A DNA stretch of 64,000 nucleotides from Tersicoccus mangrovi (GCF_036881825.1 NZ_JBAJMW010000006.1:124001-188000), one strand, 5' to 3'; positions 33,539-41,592 are shown, counted from the stretch's first letter. The notes: generated by a model from the sequence alone, not told the origin. Numbers and translations are program-made.

Positions 33539-34312
33539 ATGGACCAGAACCGCCACCCCGCGGGCGCCGCCGAGAAGCGCGGCGGCCAGTTCGCTGCCAC
33601 CCCGCGCATCGAGTCGCCCGTCAGCCTCACCGGCACCGGCCGTGCCCTGACCGCCGACGCCGAGATCGCCAACACCCACCCGGTGATGGTCGACTCCATC
33701 GCCAAGGCAGGCCTGACCGGCACCCTGACCACCGACGGGGAGACGATCACCTACACGGTGCCCGGTGGCGAGCACTCCTTCAGCATCGAACCGGGCGAGG
33801 AGTACACGCTGATCCGGGCGAATCAGATGCCCCTGCAGTCGGCGGGCCTGGATGACGAGTACGACGAGTTGGCTTCCACTGCCCCGGAGACGACCGGCAC
33901 CGACCTTGCCACCCTCACCTGGATCTCGCAGACACGGTCCGCGTGCACGCTGAACGTCGACGGCGGCCACGCCACGCTCGGCGACTTCCGCGTCGAGCGC
34001 AACGACGACGGGTCCCCGAGGATCGAGATGATCATCGACACGGTCAACGGCGACGTCGCCGACATCACCTACCAGCCCGCGACGGGGAAGGCCTGGATCT
34101 TCACCGCCCACGGGGAGCAGACCGACGACGTGGACAGCGTCCTGGCCCGCTTCGACGGCCTGGAGGAGCTGATGGCCAGCACCGGCCTGGACGCCCCCGG
34201 TGAGACGACCTCCGACCGGCTGCGCTGGCACATGGACCGTTCCTTCGCCGACGCCGCCGCCAAGCCCGACGCCCCCGCCTGGGCCGCCACCTACCCGCAC
34301 GTCGCCGACTGA
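33539..34312 (+). CDS. N-terminally tagged orphan protein (tag member 9)
   Basis: 257 residues. Tag variant R-G-G-Q-F-A-A-T-P-R-I-E-S-P-V-S-L in 1-32, then an acidic beta-rich body. TGGAG precedes the ATG at 33539. No family recognised. Confidence 0.76.
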   Translation: MDQNRHPAGAAEKRGGQFAATPRIESPVSLTGTGRALTADAEIANTHPVMVDSIAKAGLTGTLTTDGETITYTVPGGEHSFSIEPGEEYTLIRANQMPLQSAGLDDEYDELASTAPETTGTDLATLTWISQTRSACTLNVDGGHATLGDFRVERNDDGSPRIEMIIDTVNGDVADITYQPATGKAWIFTAHGEQTDDVDSVLARFDGLEELMASTGLDAPGETTSDRLRWHMDRSFADAAAKPDAPAWAATYPHVAD

Positions 34313-34329
34313 GCACGAGGACCACCACC

Positions 34330-35157
34330 ATGAGCACCGCGACCGCACCCCGCGCCCGTCAGCCCGAGGGCGCCCCCAACAGCACCGGAGGCCAGTTCGC
34401 CCGCATCAACCACGCCGAGCCGGCTCTCACCCTGCCGGCGACCCAGCCGGACCGGCCGGCGGCGCTGGCCGGGTGGCCCGAGACCCTCCCGGACCCGATC
34501 GTGCGCATCCAGTACGACCACGCCGCCGAGGACCGGTCCCCGACCACGATCGTCACCATCCCCGACGGGGACCTGTGCATCGAGGTGGACACCCGCACCG
34601 ACGGTCACGGCGGGTACGGTGCCACCACCCGTGGGGAGGGCGGGCTGAGCGACGCCGAGCTCGGCGACGCCGCCTCGTGGGCCGAGTCCACCCATGAGAA
34701 GGTGCAGGCCGCCATGAACACGGCCATCCAGGCCGTCATCGACGAGAAGGCCGCCACCCTGCCCGCCGAGCTCGTCGGCACCGGCAGTCCCGTCGAGGAC
34801 GAGGAGGACCGGCCCGAGGAGCTGGACGGCTGGCCCCGTGACCTGCCCGCCCCGGTGGTGAGCATCGCCTACGACCACGCCGCCGGCGACCGGGCCCCGA
34901 CCACCACGATCACCGTTCCGGGCCACGACCTGGTCATCGAGGTGGACACCCGCATGGACGGGCACGGCGGGTACGACGCGACCGCGCGCGGCACCCGGGG
35001 GCTGGGCTGGGAGGACGTCGCCGCCGCTGAGGAGTGGGCCGAGAACGCGCACGAGCAGGTGCACGAGCAGATGAGCAGGAGCATCCAGCGGGCCGTCACC
35101 ACCACCGCCCGGCAGATCTACACCGACCTCGGGTGCGGGGCCCGCCCGGCGGCGTGA
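34330..35157 (+). CDS. N-terminally tagged protein with two tandem GWPxxLP repeats (tag member 10)
   Basis: 275 residues. Tag in 1-35 (S-T-G-G-Q-F-A-R-I-N-H-A-E-P), then two repeats of about 105 residues, each with G-W-P-x-x-L-P-x-P-x-V, Y-D-H-A-A-x-D-R-x-P-T-T and I-E-V-D-T-R-x-D-G-H-G-G-Y followed by a helical E-x-W-A-E segment. The G-W-P block is shared with the genes at 31152 and 31943. Function unknown. Confidence 0.78.
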   Translation: MSTATAPRARQPEGAPNSTGGQFARINHAEPALTLPATQPDRPAALAGWPETLPDPIVRIQYDHAAEDRSPTTIVTIPDGDLCIEVDTRTDGHGGYGATTRGEGGLSDAELGDAASWAESTHEKVQAAMNTAIQAVIDEKAATLPAELVGTGSPVEDEEDRPEELDGWPRDLPAPVVSIAYDHAAGDRAPTTTITVPGHDLVIEVDTRMDGHGGYDATARGTRGLGWEDVAAAEEWAENAHEQVHEQMSRSIQRAVTTTARQIYTDLGCGARPAA

Positions 35158-35171
35158 CGCCACGGCCCCTC

Positions 35172-35182
35172 GCCGTACACAG
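35172..35182 (+). promoter_or_regulatory. type B promoter-like motif
   Basis: Exact GCCGTACACAG; the ATG at 35190 begins 18 bases after its first base, so the transcript is probably leaderless. Confidence 0.7.
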
Positions 35183-35189
35183 CAAGGGC

Positions 35190-36080
35190 ATGAGCACCCC
35201 CACCACGGCCCGCCACGCGGCCGGCACCAGCGACGGCACCACCAGCGTCGGCGGCCGGTTCCGCGCGACCACGCACACCGAGCCGGTCATTGCCCTCGGA
35301 GCCCCGGTCGCCTCCACCGAGTTCGTTCAGGATCGGCTGGAGGCCGGAGGCTTCGGCGCTCTGCTGGGCGAAGCGGAGATCGGGCAGGTCACGAGCCGGC
35401 TCAACGCCGCCCGCACCTTCGCCGACGAGGACATCGAGCGGGAGGCCGAGGCCGTCTACCGGGCCCGGGCCGGAATCAGCCTCCGCGACGGTGCGAACGC
35501 CCGCAGCGCCGTCTTCGTCCTGCGCGGCGAGGGGCACCAGGACCTGGCCGAGGCCGTCGACCGGCTGTTCAACACCCGCACGCACGCCACTCCGGAGGGC
35601 AGCACCCACCAGCCGGTGCCCGCCGAAGACCCCCGCGTGCAGGACGGGCAGGTCTTCGACACGATCACCGTCGAGGGCACCACCTTCCACCGGCTGCGTC
35701 CCGGGGTGGAGGCCTCAACCCCGTACCGCCTGCGCCTGCAGACCAACCGGCCTATGACCGATGCTGAGCAGCGGAACCTGGCCGCCCTGACCGGGTACGC
35801 GTACAAGGCCGCGGTGCGCGGCGAGCCGCTCGGTGAACCGGAGCGGGACAGCCCCTACTCGTTCATCGTCGACGCCGACACCACCAAGTCCCGCGTCGAC
35901 GATCTCGGCGCCGCGATGAGCGACTTCGTCGAGACGCTGCCGGCGATGCTCGAGGACGGCTCCCCGATCCGCACGACCAACCAGAAGGGCGCGGGCACGG
36001 CCGGAACCCGTCTGGTGCCCGGCTTCGGCGAGCCCGATCTGAGGGTGGAGATCTACGTCGACGACGCCTGGGGGATCTGA
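35190..36080 (+). CDS. N-terminally tagged orphan protein (tag member 11)
   Basis: 296 residues. Tag variant S-V-G-G-R-F-R-A-T-T-H-T-E-P-V-I-A-L in the first 37 residues. The body is helical (to about 130) then mixed. No Shine-Dalgarno; the start lies at the fixed 18-base distance from a type B motif. No domain recognised. Confidence 0.76.
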   Translation: MSTPTTARHAAGTSDGTTSVGGRFRATTHTEPVIALGAPVASTEFVQDRLEAGGFGALLGEAEIGQVTSRLNAARTFADEDIEREAEAVYRARAGISLRDGANARSAVFVLRGEGHQDLAEAVDRLFNTRTHATPEGSTHQPVPAEDPRVQDGQVFDTITVEGTTFHRLRPGVEASTPYRLRLQTNRPMTDAEQRNLAALTGYAYKAAVRGEPLGEPERDSPYSFIVDADTTKSRVDDLGAAMSDFVETLPAMLEDGSPIRTTNQKGAGTAGTRLVPGFGEPDLRVEIYVDDAWGI

Positions 36081-36099
36081 GGCGGAGGAGGGAACGGGT

Positions 36100-36111
36100 G
36101 CCGCACACATG
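36100..36111 (+). promoter_or_regulatory. type A promoter-like motif
   Basis: Exact GCCGCACACATG, first base 51 bases before the ATG at 36151. Confidence 0.66.
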
Positions 36112-36150
36112 GGGGCCGAACCCCTGCCCGAGCCCGTGGAGACCCGTCTC

Positions 36151-36519
36151 ATGCCCAGCCTTAGCACTGACCCGCCCGACCCGACTGCCGGGCAGGGGAG
36201 TGAGAGTGCCCGGTGCCGGGTGTGCCGGCGGACGATGCGCCCCCGCGGGGTCCTGAAGGAACACGCCCCGGGCACCGTGGCCACCGGCACCGTCGGCCGG
36301 TGCAAGTCCTGCTCCCAGCCCAACACCGGCCTGTACCAGCGACGTCAGGCCCAGAACCAGGCGAACGCCGAGACGTCGTCCGGGCAGCGACCGGAACGCC
36401 CGGCCACCCCGCAGGAGATCGACAGCGCCGTGCTGGGACTCGAGGCGTTCATGGCCCGACGGCACCGGCGGGTGGGCCCGGAGAAAACCAGCCCGATCGT
36501 GTGGCGTCGCTACGCCTGA
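36151..36519 (+). CDS. small zinc-ribbon protein, 122 aa
   Basis: C-R-V-C and C-K-S-C about 29 residues apart (about 22-54) form a likely zinc ribbon; the tail is basic. An in-frame ATG inside the motif (36109) is the alternative start. Converges with the next gene, overlapping by 10 bases. Confidence 0.62.
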   Translation: MPSLSTDPPDPTAGQGSESARCRVCRRTMRPRGVLKEHAPGTVATGTVGRCKSCSQPNTGLYQRRQAQNQANAETSSGQRPERPATPQEIDSAVLGLEAFMARRHRRVGPEKTSPIVWRRYA

Positions 36520-36809
36520 GCCGACCTGGCCGGATCGGACTGCAGGTGCACCGCCAGGGCGGTCGCCTGCGCGCGGGCGTGCCACATCGCCACTGGCCCC
36601 GTCTCGCTGAACCGGGCCACCGTGCCGGCCAGGTCGAGCTCGTACCGCACCCGGACCACCGCCTCGGCCCAGTGCGCCAGGCACACCGCCAGAAGCCGCA
36701 CCACGGACTGCTCGACCTCCTCCACGAGCAGACGCGCCCAGATCAGGACCGCACGGTCGGTGGGCTCCCCACACACCGTGCAGGCCGCCGTCTCGGTCGA
36801 CGTCCCCAT
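36510..36809 (-). CDS. hypothetical protein, 99 aa
   Basis: C-T-V-C near the N-terminus and C-L-A-H about 30 residues later may bind zinc; the rest is an Ala/Val/Leu-rich helical protein. Antiparallel to its neighbours, with no clear promoter motif. Confidence 0.55.
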   Translation of the reverse strand: MGTSTETAACTVCGEPTDRAVLIWARLLVEEVEQSVVRLLAVCLAHWAEAVVRVRYELDLAGTVARFSETGPVAMWHARAQATALAVHLQSDPARSAQA

Positions 36810-36899
36810 CGGCGGCCTCCCTCCCGCATTCCGGCCCGGTGCCGGTCAGCCTACGGGGACGCCCCGACAGCACCGCCGATGGTGGCGGCCGCGGGCTGT

Positions 36900-36911
36900 G
36901 CCGCACACATG
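36900..36911 (+). promoter_or_regulatory. type A promoter-like motif
   Basis: Exact GCCGCACACATG, first base 50 bases before the ATG at 36950. Confidence 0.66.
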
Positions 36912-36949
36912 GGGGTCATCGAACCGATCCACCCGTGAGGAGCCTGACC

Positions 36950-37195
36950 ATGCCCGCCATCCCCGTCATCGACGAGACGATCCTGCACCGCGCCCCCGTG
37001 CTCGCTGCCATGGACGAGACGACTGTCCGGGCGATCGCCCGACGCGTGCACGACTCCAAGTGCCGGGCCGGCGGCGGCTGCGGCCGCCGGGACTCCCACG
37101 CCCTGGACAGCCACGGGAACACGGTCCGCCAGATGCTCAACGCCATGGCTGACGCCAGCGAAGCCCACGAGCTCAGCGACGTCGCCCCCTTCTGA
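36950..37195 (+). CDS. hypothetical protein, 81 aa
   Basis: GAGGAG precedes the ATG. A short helical protein with a C-x-x-x-G-G-C-G-R-R segment. First gene before dut. Function unknown. Confidence 0.6.
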   Translation: MPAIPVIDETILHRAPVLAAMDETTVRAIARRVHDSKCRAGGGCGRRDSHALDSHGNTVRQMLNAMADASEAHELSDVAPF

Positions 37196-37225
37196 CTTCA
37201 CACCGCTCACCGATTGGAGAACACC

Positions 37226-37741
37226 GTGCGCCAGGACCCGTGGGACCCGCCCCGCAAGCCCGCCCCGCCCCGCCCGCCGCAGCCGGAGATCGCCGTCCGC
37301 CTGCTCGACGACAACATCGAACTGCCCGCCTACGCCCAGCCCGGGGACGCCGGCGCTGACCTGCGCACCCGGGTGGACGTGCAGATCCCGCCGGGAGAGC
37401 GCCTCCTGGTGCCCACCGGGGTGGCGATCGCCCTGCCGGCCGGGTACGTCGGGCTCATCCACCCCCGCTCCGGTCTGGCCGCCCGGCACGGGCTGTCCAT
37501 CGTCAACACCCCGGGCACCATCGACGCCGGCTACCGCGGGGAGATCCAGGTCGCCCTGCTGAACACCGACCTGCGGCACGAGATCGTCCTGCGCCGTAAC
37601 GACCGGATCGCTCAGCTGGTCATCCAGCGGGTCGAGCAGGCCACCTTCACGATCGTCGAGGCGCTGCCCGAGTCGGTGCGCGGTGCCGGTGGCTTCGGCT
37701 CCACCGGCGGGGCACACCCGCTCGACGGGGCCGATGGCTGA
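37226..37741 (+). CDS. dut: dUTPase (deoxyuridine triphosphatase)
   Basis: 171 residues. It hydrolyses dUTP to dUMP and pyrophosphate, keeping uracil out of DNA. All five trimeric-dUTPase motifs are present: I G-D-A-G-A-D-L (40-46); II H-P-R-S-G-L-A-A (79-86); III T-I-D100-A-G-Y-R-G-E with the catalytic Asp; IV R-N-D-R-I-A-Q-L; V R-G-A-G-G-F-G-S-T-G (152-161). The N-terminus is Pro-rich and extra. GTG start with GGAGA. A plasmid or phage copy would support replicon DNA synthesis. Confidence 0.95.
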   Translation: MRQDPWDPPRKPAPPRPPQPEIAVRLLDDNIELPAYAQPGDAGADLRTRVDVQIPPGERLLVPTGVAIALPAGYVGLIHPRSGLAARHGLSIVNTPGTIDAGYRGEIQVALLNTDLRHEIVLRRNDRIAQLVIQRVEQATFTIVEALPESVRGAGGFGSTGGAHPLDGADG

Positions 37742-37751
37742 GAATCGGGGC

Positions 37752-38261
37752 ATGGACGAGCACGAGGAGGCGGCCCGGATTCTCGGGCGCGCCCTGTCGC
37801 TGCTGGTCGTGCTCAGTCTCGTGGCGGTCGCCGTCGCCGCGGTCATGGCCGTGCTGCCGGCCCCGTTCTGGCCGTGGGTCGGCTCCTGGCTGATCCCCTG
37901 GGCACAGACCCCCGGCTTCGCCGGTGCTGCCGCGCTGGTCGGCGGTCTGGCCGCCGTGGGGGCTGCCTGGATCGCCTACCGGGGCGCTCGGCGTCAGGCG
38001 ATCGAGACCCGCCGCAAGACCGACCGGGACGCCGCGGCCGCCCGTAAACAGGAGACCTGGAAGCGCGCCCAGTGGGCTTTCGACTTGATGCACAGTGGGG
38101 ACAGCCTGAGCCGGGAAATCGCCTTGACGACACTCACGGCCCTTGTCGAGGATGGAGAGCTCACCGACGAGGCCGATGGTCGCCTGATCGCGCGCGTCGC
38201 CACGATCAGCGTCTCGAACTGGGCGGCGGACGCCCAGGACAGCCCGGACGAGGAGGAGTAG
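37752..38261 (+). CDS. membrane protein, first gene of duplicated two-gene cassette (copy 2)
   Basis: 169 residues, two helices (about 14-36 and 53-72) with Q-T-P-G-F-A-G-A-A, a basic coil (A-R-R-Q-A-I-E-T-R-R-K), then W-K-R-A-Q-W-A and an acidic tail. Paralogue of the protein at 3673-4203. An in-frame ATG at 37734 overlaps dut. Probably one operon with dut and the small basic protein after it. Confidence 0.7.
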   Translation: MDEHEEAARILGRALSLLVVLSLVAVAVAAVMAVLPAPFWPWVGSWLIPWAQTPGFAGAAALVGGLAAVGAAWIAYRGARRQAIETRRKTDRDAAAARKQETWKRAQWAFDLMHSGDSLSREIALTTLTALVEDGELTDEADGRLIARVATISVSNWAADAQDSPDEEE

Positions 38262-38282
38262 CCTGTGCACCAGGAGGGAACC

Positions 38283-38471
38283 ATGGCGAAGAGCACCTCG
38301 CTGCGCTCCGGCAGCAGCACCAACAAGGACGCGATGCGGGCCAGTGGCCGCGACCCGGTGAGCCGGGGTGAGGCGATCGCTGCCGCCCGCGCCATCGTCG
38401 CCGTAAACACGAAGATCCTGAAGAAGGACACCGACCCCGCCATCCTCCGGCTCGCCAAGAGCGCACGGTAG
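38283..38471 (+). CDS. small basic protein, second gene of duplicated cassette (copy 2)
   Basis: 62 residues, Ser/Lys/Arg/Ala-rich, with A-I-A-A-A-R-A-I-V; AGGAGG upstream of the ATG. Same position and general composition as the protein at 4224-4403. Confidence 0.65.
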   Translation: MAKSTSLRSGSSTNKDAMRASGRDPVSRGEAIAAARAIVAVNTKILKKDTDPAILRLAKSAR

Positions 38472-38505
38472 CGACCACCCCTCACGCGGGCTTCCCAGAG
38501 AGCGC

Positions 38506-39216
38506 ATGAGCCTGAACGTGGGACTACGCCCACCCCCACGCGTCATCGCGGACCCGGATTGCGCCGAGTTCGGCTGCACCCACCCGCACCGCAGCATCGG
38601 TGAGTGGGTGCAGATGTGGATGGCCGGGCTCGAGTCGGCCGAAATCGCCGCCCTGTGTGGGGTGGGGCGCTGGGACGTCCAGCAGGTCATCGACCGCCGT
38701 GTCCGCCGCGACCCGACCCTGCCGGTGCGCCGCCTGAAACGGCACCTGCACCCGGCCCCGGCCACACACGCTCAGCGGTACGGGTTCGATCAGAAGCTGG
38801 CCGAGTACCGGTGGTGGCTCGCTACGACCGGCCACCAGCCACGCGAGCACGGCCACACCGATCTGGAGCGCACGATCGCGGGTTGGATCCGCCGGCAGCG
38901 CGCCGCCGACCGGGACGGCACCCTGACCGCTGACCGGAGGGCCGCCCTGGACCAGCTGGGCCGGTGGCAGCGCCCCGCCTTGGGCGCACCCAAGGACGGG
39001 CACTTCGCGGAGCGGGTCGACCAGCTGGCCGCCTTCGTCGCCGAACACCACCGGCTACCCACCCGCTACGGCGACCCAGGCGTGGAGCGGGTCCTGGCGG
39101 TCTGGCTGATGGGAGTGCGCGGTGTCGCCCGCGCCGGGACCCTCACCGAGCAGCGCCGCACCGCCCTGGACACGGCCGCGCCCGACTGGCTGCCCAGGGT
39201 GCCCACCGGCCCCTGA
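38506..39216 (+). CDS. helicase-associated (HA) repeat protein
   Basis: 236 residues. N-terminal part with an HTH-like segment (about 35-65: S-A-E-I-A-A-L-C-G-V-G-R-W-D-V). Then two HA-type repeats, each with a Y/V-x-x-x-x-x-x-x-x-P-x...L...W-x-x-x-x-R-x-x-x-x-G-x-L pattern (about 95-155 and 168-225). HA domains are usually attached to helicases and bind nucleic acid; here they stand alone. Confidence 0.68.
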   Translation: MSLNVGLRPPPRVIADPDCAEFGCTHPHRSIGEWVQMWMAGLESAEIAALCGVGRWDVQQVIDRRVRRDPTLPVRRLKRHLHPAPATHAQRYGFDQKLAEYRWWLATTGHQPREHGHTDLERTIAGWIRRQRAADRDGTLTADRRAALDQLGRWQRPALGAPKDGHFAERVDQLAAFVAEHHRLPTRYGDPGVERVLAVWLMGVRGVARAGTLTEQRRTALDTAAPDWLPRVPTGP

Positions 39217-39244
39217 TCGGCGGCGGTCGTCAACCCGGGCTGGT

Positions 39245-39256
39245 GCCGCACACATG
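39245..39256 (+). promoter_or_regulatory. type A promoter-like motif
   Basis: Exact GCCGCACACATG; the ATG at 39263 begins 18 bases after its first base. GTCGTC lies 17 bases upstream of its CACACA core. Confidence 0.7.
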
Positions 39257-39262
39257 GTGGGC

Positions 39263-39550
39263 ATGAGCACGCAGCTTCGCGAGGCCAACGGACGCTTCGC
39301 CACCCCCACGCACACCGAATCGGCCATCGAGCTGCCCGCCATGGAGAGCGAAGCCCTCGGCGACGACGGCGGCAAGGGCCTGTGCGACCGGTGCCACGAG
39401 GAGGTCGACATCACCGACGAGCCACTGTGCTGGTCCTGCCAGGACAAGGTGTGCACCGAGTGCGGTGAGCTCAACGACGACGGCGAGGGCTACGACGGGC
39501 TGTGCGGCAACTGCGCCGACCGCGCCGACGAGAACGGCGACTGGGACTGA
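39263..39550 (+). CDS. short-tag zinc-ribbon protein (tag member 12)
   Basis: 95 residues. Shortened tag (A-N-G-R-F-A-T-P-T-H-T-E-S-A-I-E-L, about 8-24) then an acidic region with C-D-R-C, C-W-S-C, C-T-E-C and C-G-N-C, two zinc ribbons. Leaderless start. Links the tag to a nucleic-acid or protein binding type of fold. Confidence 0.75.
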   Translation: MSTQLREANGRFATPTHTESAIELPAMESEALGDDGGKGLCDRCHEEVDITDEPLCWSCQDKVCTECGELNDDGEGYDGLCGNCADRADENGDWD

Positions 39551-39580
39551 CGGGTGCCGGAGAGAGCAGCATCAGGACGC

Positions 39581-39691
39581 TCAAGCCTCCGGCCGGAGGG
39601 CCTCCTCGGCGACCGGTGCGACCTGCCCGGCCAGTGACTGGTCGTTGAGGAACACGTTCAGGTCGGCGAACTCCTTCGGGGTGCCCCGCGG
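39581..39691 (-). pseudogene. possible gene remnant
   Basis: Thirty-six open codons with almost all third positions G or C, ending in a stop at 39581, but no plausible start. An in-frame stop lies just upstream. Could be the tail of a lost gene. Weak. Confidence 0.25.
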
Positions 39692-39714
39692 TCAGGTCAG
39701 CCGCCTGCCTGGCC

Positions 39715-39729
39715 TCTACGCATGTCCCC
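39715..39729 (+). promoter_or_regulatory. type C promoter-like motif
   Basis: Exact TCTACGCATGTCCCC, first base 48 bases before the translocase start. Confidence 0.7.
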
Positions 39730-39762
39730 GGTCAGAACACCACGCTGACCGAGGAGCCACCC

Positions 39763-41517
39763 ATGCCGTCCAGCACCGAGCGTGCACGGATCAAACTGCC
39801 CGCCGGGTTCGACCCGTCTGTTCACGGCACGAAGGCGGAGCGGTCCGTGCTCGTCAAGGCCACCGAGACATACGGGGAAGGCTTCGAGCTGGAGTCCTAC
39901 GAGGAGACCGTGCTCGAGGACGGAACCCCCGGCTGGGCCGCGGTCGTCACCCGGCACGCCGCCGTCCTGTCCGTGCGCGACAGCAAGAGCACCAAGACCA
40001 AGGAGGTGCGGCTGCCCAAGAGCGTGAAGCCCTCCGACGGGGAGAAGCAGGCCGCCAAGCTCGCCGACCAGCACGGCGACGGCTGGGAGATGACCCGGTT
40101 CGAACCGTTCCTGGGCAAGGCCGTGCTCACCAAGCTCACCGATGACGAGGCCCGGTGCCGCGGCGCGGTCGCCGTCGCGCTCGGCGTCAAGCCCTGGGAT
40201 GTGCAGGTGTCCTCCCGCCGCGACGGTGGCTTCGACCTGGAGCTGCCCCGCACCTACCAGCCCTCCAAGCACGAGTCGAAGCTCGAGGACGTCGCCACCA
40301 CCGTGGTGGGCCGCGACGGCTGGTACGTCAAGGCCGACGCCAAGGCTCTGCGCGCGTCCCTGATCCCCTCGGACCCGCCCACCTTCCCGGAGGGCATCCC
40401 GTTCCCGCTCGGTCGCCTCGGCAAGGGCCATCTGGACAGGACCCCCTTCGGGATGACGCTCCCGGCCCCGGGTGAGGAGCTCGGTGAGGAGATCAGCCTC
40501 GATTGGACCGCCTCTGCGTGGTGCCTTCTGGCGGGGACGCCAGGGTCGGGAAAGACCGTGGCACTCAGTGCGATCATCGCTGATGCTCTGTCCAACGGGT
40601 CGGCCCTCGCAATCGTCGACGATGTCTCCAAGGCCATCGACTTCCAGTGGGCAAAGCCGTTCTGCCGCGCCGGCGGATGGGGCTGCGACTCCCTCGAAGC
40701 CGGCGTTGCGACCCTGGGCCTGATCCGGGAAGAGGGAGCACGGCGGGCGAGGCACCTCAAGGAGCTGGGGATCAACAACTGGCTGGACATGCCTGCCGGC
40801 AAGCGGTTCCAGCCGATCCTGGTCATCATCGACGAGGTCTCCGCCCTCGTGGTTCCCGACCCGGTGCCCAAGGGCATCCCGAAGGATCACCCGCTCTTCA
40901 TGGAGATCGCCGAGCGCAACCTCGCGCGGGCGATGATCCAGTCCTACATGCGCAAGATCATCGCCGAGCTGCGGTTCGTCGGCGTCCGGATGGTCATCTC
41001 CACCCAGGCCACCAACGCCAACACGGGCGTCGACCCGGGACTGCGGACCCTGATCGGGCACAAGATCCTCCAGGGGGTGAACCCGTCCCGGGCGGCCCGA
41101 TCGCAAATCTTCGCCGACGAGACCGCGGTGCTCGGCGTGCCTGAGAACGTCAAGGCCGGCGGCAAGCGGGCCAAGGGCGTCGGCGTCGCCGCGTTGGAGG
41201 CGGTCTCCCCGGCCGTCTACAAGTCCTACTTCGCCACCACCGACGACTACCAGCGCGCCCTGCGGCGGCTCGGGGTGGCGGAGCGCGAAAGCGCGGCTCC
41301 GACGTCGGCCGAGATCGAGCGGCATCTGCCGACCCTGGACATCAACGCCGCCCGCGACGAGCGCGAGCAGACCGCGGCGCGGCGCGAGAAGATGGGCGAC
41401 CCGATGGCCGCCATGATGGGCGACTCGGGGCTGGACGAGAACGGACACCCGCTCAAGGGTGCGGCCCTGGCCGCGGCCCAGTCCGCCCACCTGCAGCGCC
41501 TGGCCAAGGCGTCCTGA
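39763..41517 (+). CDS. FtsK/SpoIIIE-type DNA translocase (possible conjugal TraB-like protein)
   Basis: 584 residues. After an N-terminal domain of about 240 residues without membrane helices comes a P-loop motor: Walker A G-T-P-G-S-G-K-T (about 257-264), Walker B I-L-V-I-I-D-E-V (about 351), and R-M-V-I-S-T-Q-A sensor motif. FtsK-like pumps move double-stranded DNA. In actinobacterial conjugation a single such protein transfers plasmid DNA, so this is the best transfer-protein candidate here (inference). The lack of membrane helices is unlike classical TraB and would need a partner. Shares a type C promoter motif with the pilus genes. Confidence 0.85.
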   Translation: MPSSTERARIKLPAGFDPSVHGTKAERSVLVKATETYGEGFELESYEETVLEDGTPGWAAVVTRHAAVLSVRDSKSTKTKEVRLPKSVKPSDGEKQAAKLADQHGDGWEMTRFEPFLGKAVLTKLTDDEARCRGAVAVALGVKPWDVQVSSRRDGGFDLELPRTYQPSKHESKLEDVATTVVGRDGWYVKADAKALRASLIPSDPPTFPEGIPFPLGRLGKGHLDRTPFGMTLPAPGEELGEEISLDWTASAWCLLAGTPGSGKTVALSAIIADALSNGSALAIVDDVSKAIDFQWAKPFCRAGGWGCDSLEAGVATLGLIREEGARRARHLKELGINNWLDMPAGKRFQPILVIIDEVSALVVPDPVPKGIPKDHPLFMEIAERNLARAMIQSYMRKIIAELRFVGVRMVISTQATNANTGVDPGLRTLIGHKILQGVNPSRAARSQIFADETAVLGVPENVKAGGKRAKGVGVAALEAVSPAVYKSYFATTDDYQRALRRLGVAERESAAPTSAEIERHLPTLDINAARDEREQTAARREKMGDPMAAMMGDSGLDENGHPLKGAALAAAQSAHLQRLAKAS

Positions 41518-41538
41518 ACAGACCCCGCAGACGAGAAG

Positions 41539-41569
41539 AAGGCCCCGCCCGGGATCCGGGCGGGGCCTT
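41539..41569. terminator. bidirectional terminator
   Basis: A 14-bp perfect stem (AAGGCCCCGCCCGG with its complement) and 3-base loop between the convergent translocase and coiled-coil genes. Confidence 0.9.
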
Positions 41570-41592
41570 CCCCGTTGGTGGCAGGCTGGGTC

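Noticed and set aside
36100..36911. The ATG inside every type A motif as the real start codon
   Set aside because: In several copies (30086, 36900, 25492) that ATG is out of frame with, or far from, the true gene start. The constant unit is the motif, not the codon; where in frame it is noted as an alternative.
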